A DNA stretch of 64,000 nucleotides from Ornithinimicrobium flavum (GCF_004526345.1 NZ_CP038213.1:620001-684000), one strand, 5' to 3'. Shown: positions 1 to 8,569, numbered from the stretch's first letter. Notes: a model not told the origin generated them from the letters alone. A program made the numbers and translations.

Positions 1-53
1 GGGCGATATCCTCGGGACGTTCTGTATCCCCCCGCGACATCTCGAGGTGCACC

Positions 54-455
54 GTGCCCACCGGCAAGGTCAGGTTCTACGACGAGGACAAGGGCTTCGG
101 CTTCCTGTCCAGCGACGAGGGCGACGACGTCTTCGTCCCCCGCTCCGCGCTGCCCGCGGGACAGACCACCCTCACGCGCGGCGCCCGGGTGGAGTTCGAC
201 ATCATCGCCGGCAAGCGTGGCGACCAGGCCCTGCACGTCCGGCTGCTCGAGCCGGCGCCGTCCGTGGCACGGGGCCTCACCATGAGGGACCGCAAGCCCG
301 CGGAGGAGATGGTCGTCGTCGTGGAGGACCTCATCTCCCTGCTCGACCAGGCCTCCAACGACCTCCGCCGGGGCCACTACCCCGACCGTCAGCACGGCTC
401 GGTGATGGCCAAGGCCCTGCGCGCGGTGGCCGACCAGTTCGAGGCCGGGAAGTAG
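54..455 (+). CDS. cspB: Cold-shock domain protein with C-terminal helical extension (CspB/Rv0871-like)
   Basis: 133 aa. Residues 1-66 form a cold-shock domain that binds single-stranded RNA or DNA. RNP1 is seen as GFGFL (residues 14-18); the RNP2 strand reads VFVPRSAL, so the usual His is Pro. Residues 85-133 form a charged, probably helical tail containing YPDR. From memory, domain plus tail closely resemble mycobacterial CspB (Rv0871), and this two-part layout distinguishes it from the usual 67-aa Csp. The GTG start follows a weak GAGGTG. It probably forms an operon with the DUF3027 gene 4 nt downstream, a common actinobacterial pair. The symbol is by similarity only. Confidence 0.85.
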   Translation: MPTGKVRFYDEDKGFGFLSSDEGDDVFVPRSALPAGQTTLTRGARVEFDIIAGKRGDQALHVRLLEPAPSVARGLTMRDRKPAEEMVVVVEDLISLLDQASNDLRRGHYPDRQHGSVMAKALRAVADQFEAGK

Positions 456-459
456 CCCG

Positions 460-1206
460 GTGGCCGCCCCGAGGACCGACGCCGTCCTGACCGGTGCCGT
501 CGAGGTCGCCCGCGCCGCCGCGGGCGAGATCGCCGAGCCGGGGACGGTCGGTGACCACCTGGGCGTCGTGCTCGAGGGGGAGCGGGTGGCCACGCACTCC
601 TTCGCCTGCACCGCCTCGGCCTACCCGGGGTGGCGGTGGGCGGTCACGCTCGCCCGTCCGCCGCGGGCCCGGAAGGCCACGGTGAGCGAGGTGCACCTCC
701 TGCCGGGCGAGGGTGCGCTCCTGTCGCCGGAGTGGGTGCCCTACGCCGAGCGGCTCGCTCCCGGTGACATCGGTCCGGGTGACCGCACCCCCTACGTCGA
801 GGAGGACCCGCTGCTGGAGGCCGGCTTCGAGGCCACCGGCGAGGAGGAGGTCGACCAGGTGGCGCTCTGGGAGCTGGGACTGGGCCGCGAGCGGGTGCTC
901 TCCGCCGAGGGGCGCGACGCGGCGGCCACGCGCTGGGCGACCGGGGAGCGCGGCCCGCAGAGCGAGGCCGCACGGCAGGCGCCCGCGCCGTGCCGGACGT
1001 GCGGCTTCTTCGTCCCGATGTCCGGCGCCCTGCGCTCGGTCTTCGGGGTGTGCGCCAACGAGTGGTCGCCGGCCGACGGTGCCGTGGTCGCGCTCGACTT
1101 CGGCTGCGGCGCGCACAGCGAGGTCGACGCCGAGCGTCGCGCGCCCGAGCCCGTCGAGCCGCCCGTGCTGGACGAGCTCGGGGAGATCGTCTTCGAGGAG
1201 CGCTGA
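460..1206 (+). CDS. DUF3027 family protein
   Basis: 248 aa, soluble, acidic. It matches the actinobacteria-restricted DUF3027 family, whose function is unknown. Features seen include an N-terminal helix-rich half, a SEVxLLPGxGxLxSPEWVPYxxRLxPGDIGPGD stretch around residues 70-105 (typical of the family), and a C-terminal cysteine-bearing segment (PCRTCGFF near residue 171, then VCANEWSPADG and CGAHSE) that could bind a metal. The start GTG lies only 4 nt after the cold-shock gene stop, so the two are probably co-transcribed. Family assignment is firm; biochemical role is not known. Confidence 0.85.
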   Translation: MAAPRTDAVLTGAVEVARAAAGEIAEPGTVGDHLGVVLEGERVATHSFACTASAYPGWRWAVTLARPPRARKATVSEVHLLPGEGALLSPEWVPYAERLAPGDIGPGDRTPYVEEDPLLEAGFEATGEEEVDQVALWELGLGRERVLSAEGRDAAATRWATGERGPQSEAARQAPAPCRTCGFFVPMSGALRSVFGVCANEWSPADGAVVALDFGCGAHSEVDAERRAPEPVEPPVLDELGEIVFEER

Positions 1207-1240
1207 GGCTCGGAGGCCCGTCGCGCGTCCGCCCGCCCCG

Positions 1241-1498
1241 TCAGGCGAACTGCGCGTTGCCGCGGCCCCGGCGCAGGTAGCCGTACCCCACGGCCCCGAG
1301 CGCCATACCGGCCACCGGCACCCACACCCACCACGCCCGCTCGCCGCTGCGCAGCTGCGGCACCAGCAGCACGACCACCAGGACGACCGCCCAGGCCAGG
1401 ATCCCCCAGCGCACGAGGGTGATCGTGCGCACCGGCGCCTCCGGGGGGTGGATCTGCCCGGACGGCTCCGGCGTGGACTCCTCGGCAGGCGTGGTCAC
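1241..1498 (-). CDS. DUF2530 domain small membrane protein
   Basis: 85 aa. A Pro/Glu-rich cytoplasmic N-terminus is followed by two transmembrane helices (about residues 29-47 and 57-73) and a short basic tail (YLRRGRG). This is the DUF2530 pattern found across actinobacteria, often next to a purine permease as here. It starts at GTG, divergently from the NCS2 permease with only 18 nt between the starts, so the two promoters must overlap. It converges on the DUF3027 gene with a 34-nt gap. No function is known. Confidence 0.8.
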   Translation of the reverse strand: MTTPAEESTPEPSGQIHPPEAPVRTITLVRWGILAWAVVLVVVLLVPQLRSGERAWWVWVPVAGMALGAVGYGYLRRGRGNAQFA

Positions 1499-1516
1499 CC
1501 CACTACGCTAACCCGC

Positions 1517-2995
1517 ATGTCTACCCCCGCGCGCACGAGCGCCACCCGGCCCGGCCCCTCCGGTGGCCCGCTCGACAGCTTCTTCCAGATCTCGCACCGC
1601 GGCTCGACGCTGGCCCGCGAGATCCGGGGTGGCTTCGTCACCTTCTTCGCGATGGCCTACATCGTCGTCCTCAACCCGCTGATCATCGGGACGGTGCCGG
1701 ACGGGTCGGGCAGCTTCCTCGCGGACGGCAACCTCGCGACGATCGCCGCGTGCACCGCGCTCGCCGCCGGGGTCCTGTCGATCATCATGGGTGTCTTCGC
1801 GAACTACCCGCTGGCCCTGGCGACGGGACTGGGGCTGAACGCCTTCGTCGCCTACGGCGTCGCGAGCCTGGACGGCATGACCTGGGCCGACGCGATGGGC
1901 CTGGTGGTGATCGAGGGCATCGTCATCCTCGTCCTGGTGCTGACAGGCTTCCGCGAGGCGGTCTTCCGCGCGGTGCCGGCCCAGCTCAAGGTCGCCATCA
2001 GCGTGGGGATCGGCCTGTTCATCACCTTCATCGGGCTCATCAACTCCGGGGCGGTCCGGACGCCCGCCGGGGCCGCCGTGCCGGTCGAGCTCGGCGTGAG
2101 CGGCGTCCTGACGGGCTGGCCGACCGTGGTCTTCCTCGTCGGCCTGCTGCTCATCGCCGTGCTCATGGTCCGCAAGGTGCAGGGGGCCATCCTCTACGGC
2201 ATCATCGTCGCGACCGTGCTGGCGATCGTCATCGAGGCGATCTTCACGATCGGTCCCCAGACCCCCGACGGCGCCAACCCGACCGGCTGGAGCCTGACCA
2301 GCCCCGCCCTGCCCGCCAACCTGGTCTCGGTCCCCGACTTCTCCCTGCTGGGGCACTTCAACCTGCTCGGCTCCTTCTCCGCCCTCGGCTTCACGGCGGT
2401 GTTCCTGCTGGTCTTCACCCTCATGCTCGCCGACTTCTTCGACACGATGGGCACCATGGTCGCCGTCGGCGCCGCGGGCGACCTGCTGGACGAGGAGGGC
2501 AACCCGCCCCGCACCCGTTCCATCCTGGTCGTGGACTCGCTGGGGGCGATGGCCGGTGGCGCGGCCGGCGTGAGCAGCCAGACCTCCTACATCGAGTCGG
2601 CCTCCGGGGTGGGCGAGGGTGCCCGCACCGGTCTGTCCTCGGTGGTGGTCGGGGTGCTCTTCCTGCTCACGACCTTCCTGTCGCCGCTGGTCGCGATCGT
2701 CCCGCAGGAGGCCGCCACGCCCGCCCTGGTCATCGTCGGTTTCCTCATGATGCAGCAGGTCATCGGGATCAGCTGGGACGACCTGGAGATCGCGCTGCCG
2801 GCGTTCCTCACGATCGTCCTCATGCCGTTCACCTACTCGATCACGGCCGGCATCGGCGCCGGCTTCGTCACCTGGGTCCTGCTCAAGGTCGTCCGCGGCA
2901 AGGCCGCGCAGGTCCACCCGCTCATGTGGATCGTGGCACTGCTCTTCCTCTTCTACTTCGGCATCGACCCGATCCGGGACCTGCTCGGGGTATGA
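1517..2995 (+). CDS. NCS2 family nucleobase permease (AzgA-like)
   Basis: 492 aa polytopic membrane protein with 12-14 hydrophobic segments. The N-terminal FFQISHRGSTLAREIRGG and FFAMAYIVVLNP segments are characteristic of the AzgA branch of NCS2, which takes up adenine, guanine or hypoxanthine by proton symport. The mid-protein FFDTMGTMVAVG and the SSQTSYIESASGVGEGARTGL stretch match the substrate-site helices 8 and 10. I chose the ATG at 1517: upstream codons in the same frame lie inside DUF3027 and are not coding. A TACGCT hexamer (1504-1509) lies 7 nt before the ATG, consistent with a leaderless transcript. The exact base transported cannot be told. Confidence 0.9.
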   Translation: MSTPARTSATRPGPSGGPLDSFFQISHRGSTLAREIRGGFVTFFAMAYIVVLNPLIIGTVPDGSGSFLADGNLATIAACTALAAGVLSIIMGVFANYPLALATGLGLNAFVAYGVASLDGMTWADAMGLVVIEGIVILVLVLTGFREAVFRAVPAQLKVAISVGIGLFITFIGLINSGAVRTPAGAAVPVELGVSGVLTGWPTVVFLVGLLLIAVLMVRKVQGAILYGIIVATVLAIVIEAIFTIGPQTPDGANPTGWSLTSPALPANLVSVPDFSLLGHFNLLGSFSALGFTAVFLLVFTLMLADFFDTMGTMVAVGAAGDLLDEEGNPPRTRSILVVDSLGAMAGGAAGVSSQTSYIESASGVGEGARTGLSSVVVGVLFLLTTFLSPLVAIVPQEAATPALVIVGFLMMQQVIGISWDDLEIALPAFLTIVLMPFTYSITAGIGAGFVTWVLLKVVRGKAAQVHPLMWIVALLFLFYFGIDPIRDLLGV

Positions 2996-3020
2996 CGTCG
3001 GCCGGCGGTGCGGCCGGACA

Positions 3021-3051
3021 TTAGTTAGGTGAAGCAACAGTAGGGTAGCAT
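3021..3051 (+). promoter_or_regulatory. Promoter/operator region of the marR-MFS operon
   Basis: This gap is markedly AT-rich for the window. TAGCAT (3046-3051) lies 8 nt before the GTG start and is the likely -10; TTAGTT or TTAGGT just upstream could serve as -35. MarR regulators usually autoregulate here, but I see only an imperfect GTT...AAC symmetry, so no operator is assigned. Confidence 0.4.
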
Positions 3052-3059
3052 CGGGGGCC

Positions 3060-3497
3060 GTGCCTGCTCCCGACCCCGACACCGCAGCCCTCGCCCACGA
3101 CCTCCGCATCGCCTGCATGCGGGTGGCGCGGCGGGTGCGGTTCGACGCGGACAACACCGTCGCGCCCCACCAGTTCAGCGTGCTGGTCCGGCTCGAGCAG
3201 CCCCGCACGCTGGGCGAGGTCGCCGCGCTGGAGCAGGTGAGCGCGCCGACCATCAGCCGCACCGTGGCTCAGCTCGTCGACCAGGGCTACGTCACCCGGG
3301 AGACCGACCCCGACGACCGGCGCTCGGTGCGGCTGTCGCTGAGCGAGCTGGGCGCCGCCGTCGTGCGCCGCGAGCGGGCCCACCGGGACGCGTGGATGAC
3401 CGCCCGGCTCGAGGGCCTGACCGCCGCCGACCGCACCCTGCTCCGCCGGGCCACCGACCTCATCGAGGGGCTGCTGACCAGGGAGTCGCGGCCGTGA
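3060..3497 (+). CDS. MarR family transcriptional regulator
   Basis: 145 aa winged-helix protein. Helix-turn-helix near residues 52-75 (LGEVAALEQVSAPTISRTVAQLVDQG) is followed by the wing (TRETDPDDRRSVRLSLSELG) with the DxRSxR signature of MarR proteins. Such dimers usually repress a linked efflux pump and let go when they bind a small phenolic or drug-like ligand. Its stop overlaps the MFS exporter start (GTGA), so both are translated from one mRNA. The ligand cannot be inferred. The GTG start is supported by the -10 placement and by the usual family length. Confidence 0.88.
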   Translation: MPAPDPDTAALAHDLRIACMRVARRVRFDADNTVAPHQFSVLVRLEQPRTLGEVAALEQVSAPTISRTVAQLVDQGYVTRETDPDDRRSVRLSLSELGAAVVRRERAHRDAWMTARLEGLTAADRTLLRRATDLIEGLLTRESRP

Positions 3498-4777
3498 GCG
3501 CGATGTTCTCCGCGCTGTCGGTGCGCAACTACCGCATCTACGCCGCGGGCGCCATCGTCTCCAACACGGGCACGTGGATGGGTCGCATCGCCCAGGACTG
3601 GGTGGTCCTCACCGAGCTCACGGACAACTCCTCCCAGGCCCTGGGCATCGTCACCGGCCTGCAGTTCCTCCCCATCCTGCTCTTCACGCCGCTCGCCGGG
3701 GCGATCAGCGACACCTTCCCCAAGCGCAACGTCATGCTGGTCAGCCAGTCCTTCATGGCCTTCTTCGCGGTCGTCATGGGTGTCACCGTGCTCACCGGCC
3801 ACATGGAGCTGTGGCACATGTACGTCCTGGCCTTCCTGTCCGGGACGGCCGCCGCCTTCGACGCCCCTGCCCGCCAGTCCTTCGTCTCCGAGATGGTCCC
3901 GAAGGACAAGCTCACCAACGCGGTCGGTCTGAACTCCGCGTCCTTCCACGGCGGGCGACTCATCGGCCCCGGCGTCGCCGGGCTGCTCATCGCCGCGTTC
4001 GGCACCGGGCCCACCCTGCTGCTCAACGCCCTGACCTTCGTCGCGGTCATCGTCGCGCTGCTGATGCTCGACACCTCCGCGCTGACGGGCAAGCGACCCG
4101 CGTCCCGGGGGAGGGTGCGCGAGGGGATCGCCTACGTGCGACGGCGCGCGGACATCATGCTCATCATGGTCATCGCCTTCATGCACGGCACCTTCGGCAT
4201 GAACTTCCAGATCTTCAACGCCCTCATGTCGACCCAGGTCTTCGGCAAGGGCGTCACCGACTTCGGCATCACCGGGTCGATCATGGCGATCGGCTCGCTC
4301 GGCGGGGCGTTGCTGGCCGCCCGTCGCGACCGCCCGCGCTGGCGGCTGCTGCTGGGCTCGCTCTTCCTCTTCTCCCTGACCACCCTCGCGCTCGCCCTGG
4401 CTCCCAGCTTCACGGCATACACGATCCTGCTCGTCCCTGCCGGATTGTTCGCGCTGACCGTGATGGTCAGCGCCAACGCGATGGTCCAGCTCTCGGTCGA
4501 CCAGGAGGTCCGGGGCCGCGTGATGGCGCTCTACATGGCCGTCTTCATGGGCGGCACGCCGGTGGGTGCCCCGGTGATCGGCTGGGTGGGGGACGAGTTC
4601 GGGGCCCGCTGGACCGTGCTCATCGCCACGGTCGCCTGCGGCCTCACAGCGATCTTTGCGACGATCTACGTCATGCGCCACGACAACCTCCGCCTGCGCG
4701 TGCGGGCCTCCTGGCCGCGCCCCCTGGCGCTGGAGCGTGGCGTGCTGGCCGAGCCCCTCCCCGAGAAGGTGAACTGA
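3494..4777 (+). CDS. MFS transporter, DHA3/EntS-like exporter
   Basis: 427 aa with about 12 membrane helices. The N-terminus (FSALSVRNYRIYAAG...SNTGTWMGRIAQDWVVL) is typical of the DHA3/EntS branch, which exports siderophores, macrolides or other small molecules using the proton gradient. Loop 2-3 shows the GAISDTFPKR form of the MFS D-x(4)-R motif, and FDAPARQSFVSEMVP marks the central part. It sits immediately downstream of a MarR gene, so it is probably a regulated efflux pump. The last codons overlap the start of a 27-aa membrane peptide (ATGA). Substrate is unknown. Confidence 0.88.
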   Translation: MSAMFSALSVRNYRIYAAGAIVSNTGTWMGRIAQDWVVLTELTDNSSQALGIVTGLQFLPILLFTPLAGAISDTFPKRNVMLVSQSFMAFFAVVMGVTVLTGHMELWHMYVLAFLSGTAAAFDAPARQSFVSEMVPKDKLTNAVGLNSASFHGGRLIGPGVAGLLIAAFGTGPTLLLNALTFVAVIVALLMLDTSALTGKRPASRGRVREGIAYVRRRADIMLIMVIAFMHGTFGMNFQIFNALMSTQVFGKGVTDFGITGSIMAIGSLGGALLAARRDRPRWRLLLGSLFLFSLTTLALALAPSFTAYTILLVPAGLFALTVMVSANAMVQLSVDQEVRGRVMALYMAVFMGGTPVGAPVIGWVGDEFGARWTVLIATVACGLTAIFATIYVMRHDNLRLRVRASWPRPLALERGVLAEPLPEKVN

Positions 4778-4860
4778 TGAGCGCCCACACCCGACGCGTG
4801 GTGGTCCTGCTGGCCCTGGCGGCCCTGATCCTCGTGCCCGCGCTGGCCGCGATCTCGTGA
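4777..4860 (+). CDS. 27-aa hydrophobic peptide coupled between MFS and GGT genes
   Basis: A 27-codon frame begins at an ATG overlapping the MFS stop (ATGA) and its own stop overlaps the next gene's GTG (GTGA). It encodes a short basic N-terminus (HTRR) followed by one unbroken membrane helix (VVVLLALAALILVPALAAI), with G/C at nearly all third positions. Coupling at both ends and codon usage argue for translation. It could be a small subunit of the transporter, or it could serve only to keep ribosomes on the message between the flanking genes. No homolog can be claimed from sequence alone. Confidence 0.6.
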   Translation: MSAHTRRVVVLLALAALILVPALAAIS

Positions 4861-6668
4861 CCGCCGACGACTTCACCACCCGGCCGACGCTGACCGGCAC
4901 CCACGGGATGGTCTCCAGCACCCACTGGCTGGCCTCCCAGACGGGTATGCGGATGCTGGAGCTGGGCGGCAACGCCGCCGACGCCGCCGTGGCCGCCGGC
5001 CTGGTGCTCCAGGTCGTCGAGCCGCACCTGAACGGCCCCGGGGGGGACCTGCCCCTGATGGTGGCCTCGGTCGACGACCCCACCCCGCGGGTCCTCTGCG
5101 GCCAGGGTCCGGCCCCGGCCGGGGCCACCCCGGAGCACTTCGCCTCCGTGGGCCTGGACCGCGTGCCCGGCAGCGGACCTCTCGCGACCGCCGTGCCCGG
5201 TGCCGTCGACGCCTGGCTCACCCTGTTGCGCGACCGCGGCACGATGACGGCGCGTGCCGTGACCGAGCCGGCCCTGCACTACGCCCGCCACGGGCACCCC
5301 GTGCTGCCCCGCGTGAGCGCCACCATCGCGACGGTGCGCGAGCTCTTCGTCGAGGACTGGACCACCTCGGCGCAGCAGTGGCTGGTCGACGGGTCGGCGC
5401 CCGAGCCCGGGTCGCTCGTGCGCAACGAGGCGTGGGCGGGGACCCTCGACCGCCTCCTGGCCGAGGAGGACGCCGCCGCCCGCGCCGGTGGGAGCCGCGA
5501 GCAGGCGATCGACGCCGTGCGCCGCGCCTGGTCCTCCGGCTTCGTCGCCGAGGCGGTGGGGGAGTTCTCCCGCCGCGCGTTCCGGCACAGCGGGGGCCAG
5601 CGGCTCCCTGGTGTCCTGGACGCGCAGGACCTGGCCGACTTCGAGGTGACCTGGGAGGACGCGGTCACGGCGGAGTTCGCCGGTCACACGGTCGCCAAGA
5701 CCGGTCCCTGGGGCCAGGGTCCCGCGCTGCTCCAGGTGCTGACGATGGTCGAGGGCCTGGGTGCGGTCGATCCCTCGACGGTCGACGGGGCGCACGCGGT
5801 GGTCGAGGCCTGGAAGTTGGCGATGGCCGACCGGGAGGCGTGGCTGGGCGACAGCTGGCCCGACCCGTCCCTGGCGGGGGCGCTGGTGGCGGACCTGCTG
5901 GACCCGGCCTACCTGCGGGACCGCGCCGGCCTCGTCGGCCCGACGGCCTCGACGCAGCTCCGACCGGGTGCGCCCGGCGGGCGGGAGCCGCGGGTCGCCG
6001 CGATGGCGCTCGAGGTGGACGGCGCGCCGGACGTGGACGCCACCACGGGGGAGCCGACCGTCCAGCGCGACGGCCTCACCCGCGGCGACACCTGCCACGT
6101 CGACGTCGTGGACCGGTGGGGGATGCTCGTCAGCGCCACGCCCAGCGGCGGCTGGCTGCAGTCCAGCCCGTTCATCCCCGAGGTCGGCTTCGCCCTCGGC
6201 AGCCGGCTGCAGATGACCTGGCTGGAGCAGGGCCTGGCCAGCTCGCTGGTCCCCGGCCGCCGGCCGCGGACCACCCTGACCCCCACGCTCGTCCTGCGCG
6301 ACGGCATACCCGTCCTGGCCTGCGGCACCCCCGGCGGGGACCAGCAGGACCAGTGGCAGAGCCTGTTCCTGCTGCGGCACCTGCTCGGCGGGCTGGACCT
6401 GCAGGCGGCTATCGACGCGCCGCACCTGCACACCACCAGCTTCCCCGGCAGCTTCCACCCCCGCGCCACGGAGCCCGGGGTCGTCGTGGCCGAGTCGCGG
6501 CTGGGCAGCGACGTGCTCGACGGGTTGCGCTCGCGCGGGCACCGGGTGCACGAGGCCGGGCCGTGGAGCCTGGGCCGGATGTGCGCCGTGGCCCGCGACC
6601 CGCGCACCGGTGTGCTCAGCGCCGCCGCCAACCCCCGGGGAATGCAGGGGTATGCCGTCGGGCGTTGA
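4857..6668 (+). CDS. Gamma-glutamyltransferase family protein (Ntn hydrolase)
   Basis: 603 aa. The GGT fold is seen from the N-terminal GMVSSTHWLASQTGMRMLELGGNAADAAVAA signature through the C-terminal VLACGTPGGDQQDQWQS oxyanion region. The autoprocessing nucleophile is Thr412 in GDTCHVDVVD, the start of the predicted small subunit. Such enzymes cleave or transfer gamma-glutamyl groups, or act as related acylases (YwrD-like subgroup). No obvious signal peptide is present, unlike secreted glutathione-degrading GGTs, so a cytoplasmic role is likelier. Start GTG overlaps the preceding peptide gene, completing a four-gene operon with marR and the MFS exporter. Substrate is unassigned. Confidence 0.88.
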   Translation: MTADDFTTRPTLTGTHGMVSSTHWLASQTGMRMLELGGNAADAAVAAGLVLQVVEPHLNGPGGDLPLMVASVDDPTPRVLCGQGPAPAGATPEHFASVGLDRVPGSGPLATAVPGAVDAWLTLLRDRGTMTARAVTEPALHYARHGHPVLPRVSATIATVRELFVEDWTTSAQQWLVDGSAPEPGSLVRNEAWAGTLDRLLAEEDAAARAGGSREQAIDAVRRAWSSGFVAEAVGEFSRRAFRHSGGQRLPGVLDAQDLADFEVTWEDAVTAEFAGHTVAKTGPWGQGPALLQVLTMVEGLGAVDPSTVDGAHAVVEAWKLAMADREAWLGDSWPDPSLAGALVADLLDPAYLRDRAGLVGPTASTQLRPGAPGGREPRVAAMALEVDGAPDVDATTGEPTVQRDGLTRGDTCHVDVVDRWGMLVSATPSGGWLQSSPFIPEVGFALGSRLQMTWLEQGLASSLVPGRRPRTTLTPTLVLRDGIPVLACGTPGGDQQDQWQSLFLLRHLLGGLDLQAAIDAPHLHTTSFPGSFHPRATEPGVVVAESRLGSDVLDGLRSRGHRVHEAGPWSLGRMCAVARDPRTGVLSAAANPRGMQGYAVGR

Positions 6669-6729
6669 GCAGGGGGATCGATCCCGCATCGCCTACCGTG
6701 GATGCGCCGCACACACCAGGAGGACGCAC

Positions 6730-7128
6730 GTGCCTGCCAAGGCCAATCTCGCCAAGCTCGCCCTGAAGTACGGGCCGGTCGTCTACACCCTCGCCCAGAA
6801 GTACGGGCCCCAGGTGGCCGAGCAGATCATGAGGAGCCGGGAGCCGGCCCAGCGGCTGCTGCAGGACCGGGCGGAGCGGGTGCGCAGCCCGCGCAAGATG
6901 GCCCTCGCGCACGCGGACAGCGTCCTGGAGGGCACCCTCCAGCAGGTCTTCCACGCAGGGAGGCCCTACTGGGTCGTCTTCTCGCGCAACGAGCCCGTGG
7001 GCGTCCACCCGCACACGAACCTCCCCTTCGAGACCCTCCTGCTGAACACGGACCCGGCCAAGAGGATGCGGCCCGACCAGCTGCGGCGGACCGTCCAGCT
7101 CCCCTCGGGCCCCCGGCGCCGGTCGTGA
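6730..7128 (+). CDS. Conserved protein of unknown function, upstream of pdxH
   Basis: 132 aa, not recognised as a named family. The first 60 residues are basic and helical with two similar YGP segments (LKYGPVVYTLAQKYGPQVAEQI); the rest is a small alpha/beta segment containing YWVVFSRNEPVGVHP and ending in a basic tail. No signal peptide or membrane helix. Start chosen at GTG because a near-perfect AGGAGGA lies 6 nt upstream (6718-6724); upstream codons in frame lack coding bias. Its stop overlaps the pdxH start (GTGA), implying co-translation, but the sequence gives no functional link to vitamin B6 synthesis. Confidence 0.75.
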   Translation: MPAKANLAKLALKYGPVVYTLAQKYGPQVAEQIMRSREPAQRLLQDRAERVRSPRKMALAHADSVLEGTLQQVFHAGRPYWVVFSRNEPVGVHPHTNLPFETLLLNTDPAKRMRPDQLRRTVQLPSGPRRRS

Positions 7129-7811
7129 GCGGCCGGCTCGGCGCCGAGCGGGTGGACTACCGGGGCGGGCTGGAGGACGAGGACGCGCCGGCGGCGCCGC
7201 TGCCCCTCCTCACCCGCTGGATCGAGGAGGCGGTCGCGCGCTCCGCGTCGGCGGGCGACGTGCCCGAGCCGACCTCGATCGCCGTGGCCACCGTCGACGC
7301 GCACGGCGCCCCCGACGTCAGGGTCGTGCTCATGCGTGACCTCGACGAGCGCGGCCCGTGCTTCTACACCCACCTCACCTCGGACAAGGGCCGTCAGATC
7401 GAGGGGGACGACCGGGTGGCCGTGGCCCTGACGTGGCCGGCGATGTACCGCGCGGTCCGCCTGCGCGGGCGGGCCGAGCTGCTGCCCCGGGACCAGGTGG
7501 AGGCCTACTTCCGCAGCCGCCCGTGGGGCTCGCGCGTGGGGGCGCACGCGTCCGACCAGTCCCGGCCGCTCGCCGGCCGTCCGGTCCTCGAGGCCGCCTT
7601 CGCGGACGCGGCCCGGCGCTTCCCCGACACCGGGTCGCCCGACGACGTGCCCCTGCCCGACGGATGGGGCGGGTACCGCGTGGTGGCCGACCGGGTCGAG
7701 CTGTGGGCGGGTCGGCCGAGCCGGCTGCACGACCGGATCGTCTGGGAGCGCACGGGTGACGGCGGGCTCGACGATCCCGCCGTCTGGCGGCGTTCGCGCC
7801 TGATGCCCTGA
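7125..7811 (+). CDS. pdxH: Pyridoxine/pyridoxamine 5'-phosphate oxidase
   Basis: 228 aa, the expected length. The enzyme uses FMN and oxygen to convert pyridoxamine or pyridoxine phosphate to pyridoxal phosphate. Family signatures are visible in order: VDYRGGL near the N-terminus, PTSIAVATVDAHGAPDVRVVLMRD, FYTHLTSDKGRQI (FMN phosphate contacts), SRPWGSRVGAHASDQSRPL, and the C-terminal signature VELWAGRPSRLHDRIVWER (substrate and FMN site). The start GTG overlaps the stop of the upstream unknown gene. Nothing unusual. Confidence 0.93.
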   Translation: MSGRLGAERVDYRGGLEDEDAPAAPLPLLTRWIEEAVARSASAGDVPEPTSIAVATVDAHGAPDVRVVLMRDLDERGPCFYTHLTSDKGRQIEGDDRVAVALTWPAMYRAVRLRGRAELLPRDQVEAYFRSRPWGSRVGAHASDQSRPLAGRPVLEAAFADAARRFPDTGSPDDVPLPDGWGGYRVVADRVELWAGRPSRLHDRIVWERTGDGGLDDPAVWRRSRLMP

Positions 7812-7821
7812 CCCCGACGCC

Positions 7822-7827
7822 TAGGAT
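7822..7827 (+). promoter_or_regulatory. Leaderless -10 box of the DtxR-family gene
   Basis: TAGGAT lies exactly 6 nt before the GTG start codon, so transcription should begin at or within a base of the start. No Shine-Dalgarno sequence is present. Confidence 0.6.
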
Positions 7828-7833
7828 GGCCGC

Positions 7834-8511
7834 GTGAGCGAGCTGATCGACACCACCGAGATGTATCTCAAGACCGTCCTCGAGCTCGAGGAGGACGGCG
7901 TGGTGCCGATGCGTGCGCGGATCGCCGAGCGGCTGGGCCAGTCCGGCCCCACGGTCTCGCAGACCGTGGCCCGGATGGAGCGTGACGGGCTGCTCGAGCT
8001 GGCGGAGGACCGGCACCTGGTGCTCACGGCGCAGGGGCGGCGGGCCGCGGTGCGGGTCATGCGCAAGCACCGGCTCGCCGAGCGTCTGCTCGTGGACGTC
8101 ATCGGCCTTGACCCCGCGGTCGCGCACGACGAGGCCTGCCGCTGGGAGCACGTCATGAGCGACGAGGTCGAGCGGCGCATCCTCACCCTCGTCGAGGACG
8201 GCACGAGCTCGCCCTACGGCAACCCCGTGCCCGGGCTGGAGGAGCTGGGGCTGCCGGAGGCGCCGGCGCCCCAGGGGCGGCCCAGCAGCGGGCTCGCCCA
8301 GGAGGGCGGTCGGGTCCAGGCCGTGGTCACGCGCCTGGGTGAGCCGGTGCAGGTGGACGTCGAGGTGCTCGGTCTCATGCTCGACTCCGGGGTTCGACCC
8401 GGGGCGGAGGTCGTGGTGTGGGGTGAGGCCGGACGGGTGATCATCGAGCCCGTCGGGGGACAGGCCGTGTCGCTGCCGGTGGACGTCGCGGGGCACATCT
8501 TCTGCCGGTGA
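7834..8511 (+). CDS. DtxR/IdeR family metal-dependent repressor
   Basis: 225 aa, essentially the length of DtxR (226). Order of domains: winged helix (residues 1-73, TTEMYLKTVLELEEDGVVPMRARIAERLGQSGPTVSQTVARMERDGLL), dimerisation and metal domain with the HDEACRWEHVMSDEVE motif supplying the Cys-Glu-His ligand set and RKHRLAERLL the ancillary His, then a C-terminal SH3-like domain. The family represses siderophore and iron uptake genes when loaded with Fe(II); some relatives sense Mn. The intact Cys in the CRWEH motif favours the iron-sensing type. Monocistronic, with a leaderless promoter. Confidence 0.9.
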   Translation: MSELIDTTEMYLKTVLELEEDGVVPMRARIAERLGQSGPTVSQTVARMERDGLLELAEDRHLVLTAQGRRAAVRVMRKHRLAERLLVDVIGLDPAVAHDEACRWEHVMSDEVERRILTLVEDGTSSPYGNPVPGLEELGLPEAPAPQGRPSSGLAQEGGRVQAVVTRLGEPVQVDVEVLGLMLDSGVRPGAEVVVWGEAGRVIIEPVGGQAVSLPVDVAGHIFCR

Positions 8512-8569
8512 GCCGCGGGCGGCGGGGGGGGCGGCCGGGCGGTGGGCCCGCCGGAGATTCCCGCTCGGC

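Noticed and set aside
3021..3040. Iron box (DtxR/IdeR operator) upstream of the marR-like gene
   Set aside because: TTAGTTAGGT looks like half of the consensus but the second half lacks the expected ACCTAA symmetry.
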